Shown: piece after piece, positions 26,886 through 35,879 of the stretch | Layout of the letters: each line of letters begins with the position of its first letter | Position numbering within the stretch: position 1 is the first letter of the stretch | Assembly (NCBI GenBank): GCA_963718995.1 | Contig: CAVRAP010000012.1 | Location: 67,739 to 131,738, forward strand | Direction: 5' to 3' | Source: UBA4744 sp963718995 | GTDB taxonomy: Bacteria; Actinomycetota; Acidimicrobiia; Spongiisociales; UBA4744 | Length of the DNA stretch: 64,000 nucleotides | Made by a program: the position numbers and the translations under genes | Notes under the pieces: generated by a model | Seen by the model: only the letters and a program-made list of their open reading frames with translations | Database searches by the model: none | Told to the model about the DNA's origin: nothing

Positions 26886-27500
26886 CTACTTCTTGGCGGC
26901 CTCGTAGTAAGGGTTCGACCCGGAGGCATGGTCGGTCACGTCGATGACCTGGCCAATTTCAGGAATCGCGTCTCTGAGGATCCGTTCGATGCCCTGGCCG
27001 AGGGTCACTGCAGCCATCCCGCAACCCTGGCAACCGCCCATCAACCGCAGGTATACGTCGGACCCTTCGACACCGACCAGTTCCGCCGCGCCCCCGTGCC
27101 CGGCGATTGCCGGATTCACGTGACTGGCCAGCACTTGCGCCACCTGGTCGGCAAGGGGCCCGCTCAAATCGCCAACGGGTTCGCCGCTCAGGGCCGGACT
27201 GGGGCTGTTGGGGTTGTTCATCGCCAGGCCCTGCGCGGTTAGATCCAGCGACGACCCGATCAGCTTCTCTACGTCGTCCTCAGGTACCGCGATGACCAGA
27301 TCACCATGCCGATCGAGGTGGTCGGTGGCCGGGCGATCCCCAAGTGGCTCAAAGCTCAGCTCATAGGCGAACTGGTTACCCCGGATACCCGTCACTTCAA
27401 CCAGAAGCGCATAGATTTCGTCGCCCGGTTCCTGGTCGCGGATCTCAATGATCTTGTCGCGAGCCGTCTCCGAAAGGGACAGGATGTTGTCGTCGCTCAT
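26886..27500 (-). CDS. NfuA-like Fe-S cluster scaffold protein
   Basis: A 204-residue protein with an N-terminal degenerate A-type (HesB-like) domain (LSETARDKIIEIRDQEPGDEIYALLVEVTG) and a C-terminal NifU domain (HVNPAIAGHGGAAELVGVEG ... LMGGCQGCGMAAVTLGQGIERIL). The CxxC in GGCQGCG would hold a 4Fe-4S cluster for delivery to client enzymes. The domain order matches NfuA. The A-type domain lacks its Cys ligands, as is normal for NfuA. GGAGG precedes ATG 27500 at close spacing. Confidence 0.88.
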   Translation of the reverse strand: MSDDNILSLSETARDKIIEIRDQEPGDEIYALLVEVTGIRGNQFAYELSFEPLGDRPATDHLDRHGDLVIAVPEDDVEKLIGSSLDLTAQGLAMNNPNSPSPALSGEPVGDLSGPLADQVAQVLASHVNPAIAGHGGAAELVGVEGSDVYLRLMGGCQGCGMAAVTLGQGIERILRDAIPEIGQVIDVTDHASGSNPYYEAAKK

Positions 27501-27650
27501 GCAACCTCCGTGGGAACGGCAATGCTAGCCAGTCGCCAGTTTTCAGTCGTCGATCGCGGTTGAGCCGGACTCCCTGCGCGTAAAGAGGCTCGACGCGAGA
27601 AGTTTTGCAATGACAGCGATGTATCGGGCGTCGTGCGCCATCATGGCGTC

Positions 27651-28877
27651 ATGGCCCGCGCTCTGCTGATTCTTCCAACCGGAACCTACCGGGCGGCCGA
27701 CTTCGTCGAAGCTGCTGCCGCACTCAATGCCGAGGTCATCGTTGCCTCTGAAGAGGACATGGTGCTCGCCGATCAGTTGGGAGATGATTTTCTTCTCATC
27801 GATTGTTCCCGACCCGAGGAATCGGCCAGGCGCATCGTGGAGTTGGGCGATCGGCAACCGCTCGATGCCATCGTTCCGGTCGACGATCAAGGGGTGATGA
27901 TTGCCGCGCTGGCAGCCGAGCAACTCGGTCTCCGTCACAACCCACCCGACGCCGTCGCTTTGACCCGAAACAAGGTGATGCTGCGCAGAGCCCTGGCGAG
28001 CGCAGAGATCCCGCAACCGGCATTCGAACTGGCCGGTCCGCCCGACGACGTTGCTGCGCTCGCGGAAGTGATCGGCTATCCCGTTGTTCTCAAGCCCTTG
28101 TCGATGTCGGCCAGCCGCGGCGTCATCCGGGCCGACAATGCCGGACAAACCAGAACAGCTGCGGAACGCATCAGGCGAATACTGATGGTCGCCGGACACA
28201 ACCCCAACGAGCCGATTCTCATCGAGAAGTACATCCCCGGCATCGAACTGGCCGTCGAAGGGGTCCTCCGCGACGGTGAGCTCGAGATCCTGGCGTTCTT
28301 CGACAAGCCCGACCCCCTGGAAGGACCCTTCTTCGAAGAAACCCTCTTCATCACACCGTCCCGACTCCACCCGGAGATGCTCGACGAGGTGGAACGAGTG
28401 GCCGCCCGGGCCATCCGGGCGATGGGACTGCGGGAAGGCCCGGTGCATGCCGAGCTGCGGGTGGCCGGGAGTCGGGTGACTTTCCTCGAGGCAGCTGCCC
28501 GCTCGATCGGCGGTCTCTGTGGACGGTCCTTGCGTTTCGGGCTGCTCGGGACCCCTCTCGAGGTGGTCCTGCTGCGCCATGCCCTCGGGCGACCCCTCCG
28601 CAAGCCGCGCAGAGAGGACCCTGCGTCCGGAGTGATGATGCTTCCTATCCCGCAGGCCGGGATCCTCAAAGCGGTCAACGGTACCGACCTTGCTCTCGAG
28701 GTTCCCGGGATCACCGGGCTCGACATCACCATTCCGACGGGTCGCCGGGTCTGGCCCCTTCCCGAAGCAGATCGCTACCTGGGGTTCCTGTTCGCGAGCG
28801 GCCCGACCCCGGAGGATGTCGAACATGCCCTCCGCCGGGGGTACGCCTGCCTCGACATCGTGATAGACCCCGACTGA
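27651..28877 (+). CDS. ATP-grasp domain carboxylate-amine ligase-like protein
   Basis: A 408-residue ATP-grasp enzyme from ATG 27651 (MARALLILPTGTYRAADF). A preATP-grasp Rossmann-like domain (IVPVDDQGVMIAALAAEQLGL, LTRNKVMLRRALASAEIPQP) precedes the ATP-binding lobes (YPVVLKPLSMSASRGVIRA; ILIEKYIPGIELAVEGVLRDG; catalytic HAELRVAGSRVTFLEAAARSIGG). The family forms amide or peptide bonds from a carboxylate and an amine; the substrate is unknown. The C-terminal GYACLDIVID fits the biotin-carboxylase/PurK-like branch. It ends 7 bp from the convergent channel-like gene. Confidence 0.82.
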   Translation: MARALLILPTGTYRAADFVEAAAALNAEVIVASEEDMVLADQLGDDFLLIDCSRPEESARRIVELGDRQPLDAIVPVDDQGVMIAALAAEQLGLRHNPPDAVALTRNKVMLRRALASAEIPQPAFELAGPPDDVAALAEVIGYPVVLKPLSMSASRGVIRADNAGQTRTAAERIRRILMVAGHNPNEPILIEKYIPGIELAVEGVLRDGELEILAFFDKPDPLEGPFFEETLFITPSRLHPEMLDEVERVAARAIRAMGLREGPVHAELRVAGSRVTFLEAAARSIGGLCGRSLRFGLLGTPLEVVLLRHALGRPLRKPRREDPASGVMMLPIPQAGILKAVNGTDLALEVPGITGLDITIPTGRRVWPLPEADRYLGFLFASGPTPEDVEHALRRGYACLDIVIDPD

Positions 28878-28884
28878 GCCTCCC

Positions 28885-29982
28885 CTACCGTCCTCGACGA
28901 CGGGCAACACCCCAGAACCGGATTTTCGGTTGGACGTGATTCGGCGCCGAGCGATCTGAAGTCCACGGTGCATACGGCGCCATGACCAACTCGGCCAACG
29001 CCAGCAAAACGGTGTCGTAGTTCACGCGCCAACCCGCATAGTCGCGCCACGCCAGGTCGCGATCGGCGCGCACGGGGACACCCGCTTCCACCAAGCGATC
29101 GCAAGCTTCGTCGAACTCTTCCCGCAGGATCGAAATCGGATCGTCGGGACTCGGATCCGCGTCGTAGGGGATGCCAAAGAAGTCGGAGATGCGGCGAAGA
29201 GCCACATACCCGGAGCGAATACACATGGCGGCATGGGGTTGCCGGGGAACGTCGATGGCCGACAGAGTGAGCGACGCTGCGTCGAGGACGGTGCCGGCGG
29301 CAACGATCCAGGACTGATCCGGCTGGGGAGACCTAAAGAAGTTGAGCGCCGCGTAGGAGGTATGAGACTCCTGGACACCGGCGAACCAGATCTCCCACCT
29401 TTCCCAGAATGCCGGCATTTGATCGAGCCAATCGAGCCGCTGGTACCGGATCAGGAACTCGATGGCGGTTGGGGGCGAACCGGCTCGAGTTTCGAGCAGA
29501 GCAACCTGGGACTCGCGCCGGGAGAACGCAGCGTAGATCGAAGGTAGAAACGTGATCAGGAGCGCAACAATGCCAAGCCCGAGGGTCGCCTCAGAGAATG
29601 CCAGGATCCGTTCTCCCAGGGTGTCGACAGGGGCGAAACCCAGCGTCAGCAACGAGGAGCCGCTCACGTGGAACGCGTCGCCGACGGTTCGGCCCAGAGC
29701 CCAGAACATAGCCAGATAGCCAAGCAGGATGGTCATCACCCAAACCGCCGGAAGCAGCAGCAAGCTGACCGGCGCATAGAGGGCCATGATGCGATCGCGC
29801 GTACCGTAATCGCGCCGCTCGTTGGCCAGGAACCTGAAGATGGTGCCAGTCGAGCGGAATACTGAACGAGCCAACGTGTTCTGGGCGCTCCGGGGGAGAA
29901 TCACGGTTTCCACAGCCGACCGCAGTGCCCAGGCAACCAGCGCCAACCCCGCCAAGAACGCCAACCCCCGGAAGACAACCAT
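28885..29982 (-). CDS. Ion-channel-like membrane protein
   Basis: A 365-residue protein with a short N-terminal membrane helix (LAFLAGLALVAWAL), a second (YAPVSLLLLPAVWVMTILLGYLAMFWALG), a pore-loop-like segment (VSGSSLLTLGFAP) and a third helix (EATLGLGIVALLITFLPSIYAAF), then a ~200-residue cytoplasmic domain. The layout resembles a two-TM potassium channel, but the filter reads TLGFA rather than TVGYG, so selectivity is uncertain. Divergent from malQ with ~100 bp between them. Confidence 0.65.
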   Translation of the reverse strand: MVVFRGLAFLAGLALVAWALRSAVETVILPRSAQNTLARSVFRSTGTIFRFLANERRDYGTRDRIMALYAPVSLLLLPAVWVMTILLGYLAMFWALGRTVGDAFHVSGSSLLTLGFAPVDTLGERILAFSEATLGLGIVALLITFLPSIYAAFSRRESQVALLETRAGSPPTAIEFLIRYQRLDWLDQMPAFWERWEIWFAGVQESHTSYAALNFFRSPQPDQSWIVAAGTVLDAASLTLSAIDVPRQPHAAMCIRSGYVALRRISDFFGIPYDADPSPDDPISILREEFDEACDRLVEAGVPVRADRDLAWRDYAGWRVNYDTVLLALAELVMAPYAPWTSDRSAPNHVQPKIRFWGVARRRGR

Positions 29983-30088
29983 ACAACCGCCCTACGCCTC
30001 GACGACCCGTATCAGCATAGAGACGGTACGTGCGACTTGACCGATCACGATTCGCGCTCAGTACACGACCGCGGCGATAATGCTCGAC

Positions 30089-31576
30089 ATGCGCCTCACA
30101 CGCTCCGCCGGGATACTCCTTCACCCCACCAGCCTGCCGGGACCGTACGGGATCGGCGACATCGGCCCTGCAGCCCATCAATGGCTCGATGAGCTCGCAG
30201 CTTCCAACTGCAAGCTCTGGCAGGTTTTACCACTGTGCCCAACCGGGTATGCAGACTCGCCGTACCAGTGCTTTTCAACGTTCGCCGGCAACGTCTACCT
30301 GATCAGCCCGGACAGCCTTTTCTCCGAAGGTCTCGTGACGGCCGAAGATATCGCCGACCGTCCAGCGTTTTCGGATGACGAGGTTGACTATGGCCCGGTC
30401 ATCTCATGGAAACTGGAGCTCCTGGATACCGCATTGGATCGGTTCCAGGGCGGCGGTTACCCCGAGCTCCGGGATGAATTCGAGACGTTTCGTCTGTCCA
30501 ACCACGAATGGTTGGACAGTTTTGCGCTGTTCATGGCAATCAAGGACCTGTACAACCTGAAGCCATGGACCGAGTGGCCCGCTCCACTCCGCGATCGCGA
30601 CCCACTCCAACTGCAGAAAGCTCGCGCTGCGTACGCAGGAGAGGTCACCCGCCACGCCTTCCGCCAGTTCCTCTTCTTCCGGCAGTGGAAGGCCTTGCGA
30701 TCGCACGCCCATGATGTCGGCGTCAGGATTATCGGGGACCTCCCTATCTTCGTCGCCCACGATTCGGCCGATGTGTGGGCGAACCGCGAACTGTTCCACC
30801 TCGACGAGGTGGGACACCCCTCGGTTGTAGCAGGTGTCCCACCTGACTACTTCTCGAAAACTGGCCAACTATGGGGCAACCCGCTCTACCGCTGGAACGT
30901 CCACGCCGACAGCGGCTACGCATGGTGGTTGGCCCGTTTCCGGGCCGTGTTCAAGCTGGTCGATGTTGTCCGGGTCGATCACTTTCGGGGCTTCGTCGAT
31001 TATTGGGAGATCCCCGGCACCGCGACGACGGCCATCGATGGGCGCTGGTTGCCCGGTCCGGGCGCAGAATTCCTCCAAGCCGTTACGGACGAACTGGGCG
31101 ATCTGGCGATCATCGCCGAGGATCTCGGTGAGATCAATCCGGACGTGTTCGTGCTCCGCGATGAGTTCGATTTGCCCGGCATGAAGATCCTGCAGTTCGC
31201 GTTCGACGATGGCATGGACAACGAGTTTCTGCCCCATCACTACCCGACCGATTGCATCGTCTACACGGGAACTCATGACAACGACACCAGTCTGGGCTGG
31301 TGGCAGTCCGCGACTGAGGAAGAAAAGGATTTCGCCGCCGACTACCTCGGCGTCACGGGAGAAGACATCTCTTGGGACTTGATTCGAGCGGCCTGGAAGT
31401 CCAAAGCCAATGTAGCGATTGCTCCCCTCCAGGACGTACTGAGTCTCCCCACGAGTGCCCGGATGAACTTCCCCGGCACCCTGGGCGGCAACTGGGCTTG
31501 GCGAATGCAAGCCGGCGCCTTCACCCAGGAGCTTCGAGCACGCTTATCCGAGCTCAATCGCGGCACCCTCCGCTAG
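30089..31576 (+). CDS. malQ: 4-alpha-glucanotransferase (amylomaltase)
   Basis: A ~495-residue GH77 enzyme that transfers maltodextrin segments in glycogen/maltose metabolism. It opens with RSAGILLHPTSLPGPYGIGD and contains the nucleophile Asp in VVRVDHFRGF, the acid/base Glu in IIAEDLGEI and the transition-state Asp in YTGTHDNDTSLGWW. Length matches the compact bacterial MalQ type. ATG 30089 is preferred by family alignment; ATG 30080 is three codons upstream. No clear ribosome site precedes either, so a short-leader or leaderless message is possible. A GH13 glucosidase at 41163-42770 could act in the same pathway. Confidence 0.94.
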   Translation: MRLTRSAGILLHPTSLPGPYGIGDIGPAAHQWLDELAASNCKLWQVLPLCPTGYADSPYQCFSTFAGNVYLISPDSLFSEGLVTAEDIADRPAFSDDEVDYGPVISWKLELLDTALDRFQGGGYPELRDEFETFRLSNHEWLDSFALFMAIKDLYNLKPWTEWPAPLRDRDPLQLQKARAAYAGEVTRHAFRQFLFFRQWKALRSHAHDVGVRIIGDLPIFVAHDSADVWANRELFHLDEVGHPSVVAGVPPDYFSKTGQLWGNPLYRWNVHADSGYAWWLARFRAVFKLVDVVRVDHFRGFVDYWEIPGTATTAIDGRWLPGPGAEFLQAVTDELGDLAIIAEDLGEINPDVFVLRDEFDLPGMKILQFAFDDGMDNEFLPHHYPTDCIVYTGTHDNDTSLGWWQSATEEEKDFAADYLGVTGEDISWDLIRAAWKSKANVAIAPLQDVLSLPTSARMNFPGTLGGNWAWRMQAGAFTQELRARLSELNRGTLR

Positions 31577-31629
31577 GACTTCGGGAGCAGGCCGGGTAGG
31601 TGTGTTCAGAACGCCGGTACGATCTGGTG

Positions 31630-32871
31630 ATGCGTATCCGGTCTTTCGCGCTTCTCCTCCCGACCCTGGCCGTCATCGTCGCCTCCTGCAGCAGCAATGA
31701 TCTCGAGTCGACCACCGCCGGGCCGGCCCCCGATCCAGGTGGGATGCTGGTGGTCGGACACGACGACGCCTCAATCTTCACCATCAACCCGGATGGGACG
31801 GACCGCACAGACCTCGTCGAAGCACGACCGGGCCTGGCCGCCATCCAACCCACCTGGTCGCCGGATGGTGACCGTCTGGTATGGACCGAAGTCGACCATA
31901 TGAGCGAAGTCCCCGAGATCTCCGTCGTGAGTTCTGGGCCGCGCCGGGAGGAACTCGAACGGGTGACCGCTTCGGTTGCTCCGTTCTATTACTTCTGGAG
32001 CCCGACCGCAGCCAGAGTTGCCTTCCTGGCCGGCGGTCCGGGCGGGAACGTGGATCTTGGCATCCTGGACGGCGACGTGCGCATCATCGACGAGGCCCAG
32101 CCTTACTACTTCGTGTGGTCACCCGATGGTGAGACATTGCTCACCCATACCGATTCGGACACGATTGCTCTGCTGGAACCCGGAGGTGCGACGACCACTC
32201 TCGAGCAAACCGAAGCTCTCTTCCAGGCCCCGCAATGGGCCACCGACGGCACCCGGTTGGTGTACGCCACCGGGACCCCGCCGGCCACGGGAGGGGTGAG
32301 GACGGGAGCCTTCCAGTCGAACGGGCAGGAGATCGTGATAGCCGACACCGATGGTGCCATCCTCAAGGGGTTCGGTGCATTTTCGGGGGTCGCCACCTTC
32401 GAACTCAGCCCGGACGGAATGCAGATCGCCCACTCCGCCACACTGGAGCGCACCGCTTTCAATTTCGGCCCGTTGGTTGTCACGGATGTGGAGTCAGGAG
32501 AAGCAACGACCGTGAGCCAGGAACCAGTCATGGCGTTCCAATGGAGCCCGTCCGGCGCGACGCTCCTGTACCTGGCCTCCGAAGACGGGGTCGATCATCC
32601 CACGTTCCGATGGGCCGTCTGGGATGGAGCTTCTTCGCACATGTATGCCCGCGTGAACCCAACGACGGCCTTCGCTACCTCGTATCTCCCCTTCTGGGAT
32701 CAGTACTCCCGCAGCCACACCCTGTGGGCACCCGACGGATCGGCTTTCGCATACTCCGGAATCGCCGAGACGGGTGATTCCACCATTTGGGTTCAGCGGG
32801 TCGGAGGTGAGGCCGACCCGGAAGCCGTTGCCTCAGGCGATGTCGTGTTCTGGTCACCGACCTCGGGATAG
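31630..32871 (+). CDS. TolB-like beta-propeller lipoprotein
   Basis: A 413-residue lipoprotein (MRIRSFALLLPTLAVIVASC; lipobox VIVASC) built of PD40/TolB-like blades: WSPDGDRLVWTE, WSPTAARVAFLAG, WSPDGETLLTHTD, WATDGTRLVYATG, LSPDGMQIAHSA, WSPSGATLLYLAS and WAPDGSAFAYSG. It probably sits on the outer membrane face of the cytoplasmic membrane as a binding or scaffolding propeller. It is followed after 28 bp by the S9 peptidase, whose N-terminal half is also a propeller, and the two may be co-transcribed. Confidence 0.82.
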   Translation: MRIRSFALLLPTLAVIVASCSSNDLESTTAGPAPDPGGMLVVGHDDASIFTINPDGTDRTDLVEARPGLAAIQPTWSPDGDRLVWTEVDHMSEVPEISVVSSGPRREELERVTASVAPFYYFWSPTAARVAFLAGGPGGNVDLGILDGDVRIIDEAQPYYFVWSPDGETLLTHTDSDTIALLEPGGATTTLEQTEALFQAPQWATDGTRLVYATGTPPATGGVRTGAFQSNGQEIVIADTDGAILKGFGAFSGVATFELSPDGMQIAHSATLERTAFNFGPLVVTDVESGEATTVSQEPVMAFQWSPSGATLLYLASEDGVDHPTFRWAVWDGASSHMYARVNPTTAFATSYLPFWDQYSRSHTLWAPDGSAFAYSGIAETGDSTIWVQRVGGEADPEAVASGDVVFWSPTSG

Positions 32872-32899
32872 GGCCGACTCCCCGCACTATCCTCGCTGG

Positions 32900-34849
32900 A
32901 TGCGACACACCATCACTCCGGAAGACCTGTGGAAGATCCCCCGGGTTGGCCAACCCGCGCCGGCCCCCGACGGTAGCTTCGTCGTGGTTCCCGTCACTAC
33001 CTACGATCTTGACACGAACAAGGGCACCACCCGATTGCATCGGGTCGAGGGACGTCGGGTCGAGGCCCTCACGGCCGGCGGCCATTCCAGCACGAGTCCG
33101 GTCATCAACCCGGACGGCACCCACCTGGCGTTTCTTCGGGACATCGCTGAGCTGCCCCAGCTCCACGTGATGCCCCTCACCGGCGGCGAAGCCGAAACAC
33201 TCACCGATCTTCCCCTCGGTGTCGCCGGGCTGAAATGGCTCCCCGACGGTACCGGCCTGATCCTGGTGGCCCCCGTCTTCAAAGATGCGCTCGACATCGA
33301 GGCCGCTCGCGGACTGGCCGCCACCCGCAAGGAAGATCCCGTCAAGGCTCACGTCACCGAAGACCGCTTCTTCCGCTTCTGGGACCGCTGGCTCACCGAC
33401 GGCCGGGTCCCCCACCTCTTCCGGTTCGATCTGGCGTCCCGCGAGCTGACCGACCTCACCCCAGATTCAACTCGATGGTGGAACTGGGAGACACCCGGCG
33501 ACGAATTCGACATCTCCCCCGACGGCCGGGACATCGCCTTCTCGGCCGACACCAGCGAGCCGCCTCACGACCGGCCCCGCTTTGCCGTCTTCACCGTGTC
33601 GATCGACGGCGGTGCCGTTACCTGTATCACCCCCGACGGCACCGGTCACGAGCGTCGCCCTCGCTATAGCCCGGACGGGGCCTCGCTGGTGTACGGGATG
33701 CAGCGCGAGATCGACTTCTATGCGGACCGGGTCCGGCTCGTCCGCTACGACCGGACCGAGCTCGAACACGAGGTCCTGACCGAGGGTTGGGATCGATCAG
33801 CCTCTGGTTGGGAGTTCACTCCGAGCGGAACCTTGATCCTGGCCGCCGAGGACCGGGGCCGGGTCAATGTGTATCGCCTGGGGTTGACCCCGGGAACACC
33901 GGAGCTGGTCGCAACCGGTGGCACGTATGGGACGCCCGTTCCGGCAGGCGAGCGGATCTTCGCGCACTACCAGGAGCTCAGCAGCCCGGCCGAGATCGTC
34001 GAAGTGGGTCAAGACGGCCCGCCCATCACGAACTTCACGAACGAGGTAATGAGTCAGCTCCGGCTTGGTGATGTTGAAGAAGTCGAATTCGTCGGAGCCG
34101 GCGGCAAGCCGGTCCAGGGATACCTCGTCTACCCGCCCGATTTCGACCCGAGCACGACCTGGCCGCTGGTGCACAAGATTCACGGTGGACCGCACGGCAT
34201 ATTCGGCGACTTCTTCCACTTCCGATGGAATGCCCATGCCTTCGCCGCCCCCGGCTACGTCGTAGCGATGGTCAACTTCCACGGCTCGACGTCGTGGGGC
34301 CAGGATTTCGCGGCCTCGATCCACGGTGAGTGGGGCGACAAGCCGACCGTGGACATCCTCGCCGCCACCGACCAGCTGATCGACCGAGGGTTCATTGATC
34401 CGGATCGGATGGCGATCACGGGCGGTTCGTACGGCGGGTATATGACCGCCTGGCTCAGCACCCAAACCGACCGGTTCGCGTGCGCCATTGCCCATGCCGC
34501 CGTGACGAACCTGGGCGGCATGTACGCCAGCGACTTCACCCAGGGCCGGCCGCGGGCCTACGGGGCCGAGTACTTCGACGATCGCGAACGGGTCGAGTTG
34601 TGGAGCCCCAGCGCCCACGCCGCCGGCTACAGCACCCCGACGCTGGTGATCCACGGTGAACAGGACTTCCGGGTGCCGGTAACGCAGGGACTCGAGCTCT
34701 ACGGGGTGCTCAAGGCGAAGGGTGTCGAAGCCCGGCTCGTCTACTACCCCGATGAGAACCACTGGATCCTCAAACCGCGTAACTCGATCCACTGGTACGG
34801 AGAGGTCCTGGCCTGGCTCGACCGGTATCTCAAACCCGTTCTTGCGTGA
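32900..34849 (+). CDS. S9 family peptidase (acylaminoacyl/dipeptidyl-peptidase-like)
   Basis: A 649-residue cytoplasmic prolyl-oligopeptidase-family enzyme without signal peptide, starting MRHTITPEDLWKIPRVGQP. Residues ~1-390 form a beta-propeller (FSADTSEPP, RPRYSPDGASLVYGM). The alpha/beta-hydrolase half carries nucleophile Ser in TGGSYGGYMTAW, Asp in GEQDFRVPV and His in DENHWI, with the HGGPHG oxyanion-region motif. It likely trims short peptides. The upstream in-frame extension (to 32774) overlaps the preceding gene and lacks family similarity. Confidence 0.92.
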   Translation: MRHTITPEDLWKIPRVGQPAPAPDGSFVVVPVTTYDLDTNKGTTRLHRVEGRRVEALTAGGHSSTSPVINPDGTHLAFLRDIAELPQLHVMPLTGGEAETLTDLPLGVAGLKWLPDGTGLILVAPVFKDALDIEAARGLAATRKEDPVKAHVTEDRFFRFWDRWLTDGRVPHLFRFDLASRELTDLTPDSTRWWNWETPGDEFDISPDGRDIAFSADTSEPPHDRPRFAVFTVSIDGGAVTCITPDGTGHERRPRYSPDGASLVYGMQREIDFYADRVRLVRYDRTELEHEVLTEGWDRSASGWEFTPSGTLILAAEDRGRVNVYRLGLTPGTPELVATGGTYGTPVPAGERIFAHYQELSSPAEIVEVGQDGPPITNFTNEVMSQLRLGDVEEVEFVGAGGKPVQGYLVYPPDFDPSTTWPLVHKIHGGPHGIFGDFFHFRWNAHAFAAPGYVVAMVNFHGSTSWGQDFAASIHGEWGDKPTVDILAATDQLIDRGFIDPDRMAITGGSYGGYMTAWLSTQTDRFACAIAHAAVTNLGGMYASDFTQGRPRAYGAEYFDDRERVELWSPSAHAAGYSTPTLVIHGEQDFRVPVTQGLELYGVLKAKGVEARLVYYPDENHWILKPRNSIHWYGEVLAWLDRYLKPVLA

Positions 34850-34968
34850 GAAACCCGCAGTATGTGCCGAAAAGTCACGCAAGAACAGTCTCGACTATTG
34901 GTTGAGGGTTTTCATCGAGGTTCACCGCATCGATCAGAGAGGTCAGTGAAAGGCCAGGTCAGAGTGGT

Positions 34969-35000
34969 TCTTACGCGCCGGCTGCGCGTAAGACGATTTT
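34969..35000 (+). terminator. Intrinsic terminator after the S9 peptidase
   Basis: TCTTACGCG (34969-34977) pairs with CGCGTAAGA (34985-34993) around a 7-nt loop, followed by CGATTTTG. It lies 120 bp after the peptidase stop and 66 bp before the thiamine diphosphokinase start. The remainder of 34850-35058 has no supported gene. Confidence 0.7.
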
Positions 35001-35058
35001 GTAGTTCGCGACCTCATCCATTACATGAGCCCGTTCTACGCTCTAGGGTGACCGAACC

Positions 35059-35706
35059 ATGCCAGAGACTGTGATCGTTTTTGCCGGTGGCGACCCCATT
35101 CCACCATCTGCCGTAGTCGACCTACCGGCCGGCACCTTTGTGATCGCGGCCGATTCCGGGCTCGACCGGGCCCGGGAATCGGGCTTTGATGTCGACCTCC
35201 TCGTCGGCGACCTGGACTCCATCAGCTCAGACGGCCGTCAGAACGCAGAGGCCCACCGAACCGCTATCGAGCGCCACCCGGTCTACAAGGACGCCACCGA
35301 CATGGAATTGGCCCTGCAGGCAGCGCGGCGGCACGGTGCCAAGAAGGTGATCGTCATCGGTGGGCATGGCGGACGGCAAGACCACTACCTGGCGAATGCC
35401 CTTCTGCTCCCCTCCCCTGCCTTCGACGATCTCGACATCGAATGGCGGGCGGGGAGAGATCGTCTCTACGCGGTGCACGACGCGCTGACGCTCGAAGGAA
35501 AGGTCGGTGCCTCGGTATCGCTGTTGGCCGTTGGCGGGCGGGTCCGCGGCGTTGAGACCAGCGGACTCCGCTGGAACCTCCAGGGTGAGGATCTCGATGC
35601 CGGCTCTACTCGCGGGGTGAGCAACGAGTTCAAGCAAGAGATGGCTTCAATCAGCGTCGAAGCCGGCACGTTGTTGGTGGTCGTCCCCGATCCGGAGACC
35701 GGATAG
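35059..35706 (+). CDS. thiN: Thiamine diphosphokinase
   Basis: A 215-residue kinase converting thiamine to thiamine diphosphate. Diagnostic motifs are VIAADSGLDRARE, LLVGDLDSIS and HPVYKDATDMELAL, with the GGHGGRQDHYLANALLL segment that follows; the C-terminal thiamine-binding beta domain contains GVETSGLRWNL and TRGVSNEF. All are in order and at family-typical spacing. No thi-box-like leader is evident upstream. Monocistronic by context. Confidence 0.93.
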   Translation: MPETVIVFAGGDPIPPSAVVDLPAGTFVIAADSGLDRARESGFDVDLLVGDLDSISSDGRQNAEAHRTAIERHPVYKDATDMELALQAARRHGAKKVIVIGGHGGRQDHYLANALLLPSPAFDDLDIEWRAGRDRLYAVHDALTLEGKVGASVSLLAVGGRVRGVETSGLRWNLQGEDLDAGSTRGVSNEFKQEMASISVEAGTLLVVVPDPETG

Positions 35707-35879
35707 TCCCACTCGCGGCACAGGCGTGGGATATCGAATTGGGCCGGGCGCCCCTTATCTCCGAGTCGCCACTCCTAGTAAGCTAAAAGCCTGGCCAGTG
35801 ATGGTGTTGTCACTGCGCGTGGTAGCCATGGCTGGAGGGCAAGAGTCGGCTCGGTGGAAGACGGGATTGGGCAATAGCA

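Noticed and set aside
35707..35879. Possible c-di-GMP (GEMM) riboswitch before the surface protein gene
   Set aside because: AAAAGCC and GGTAGCC-like pieces occur, but the conserved first half of the motif and the required pairing are absent.
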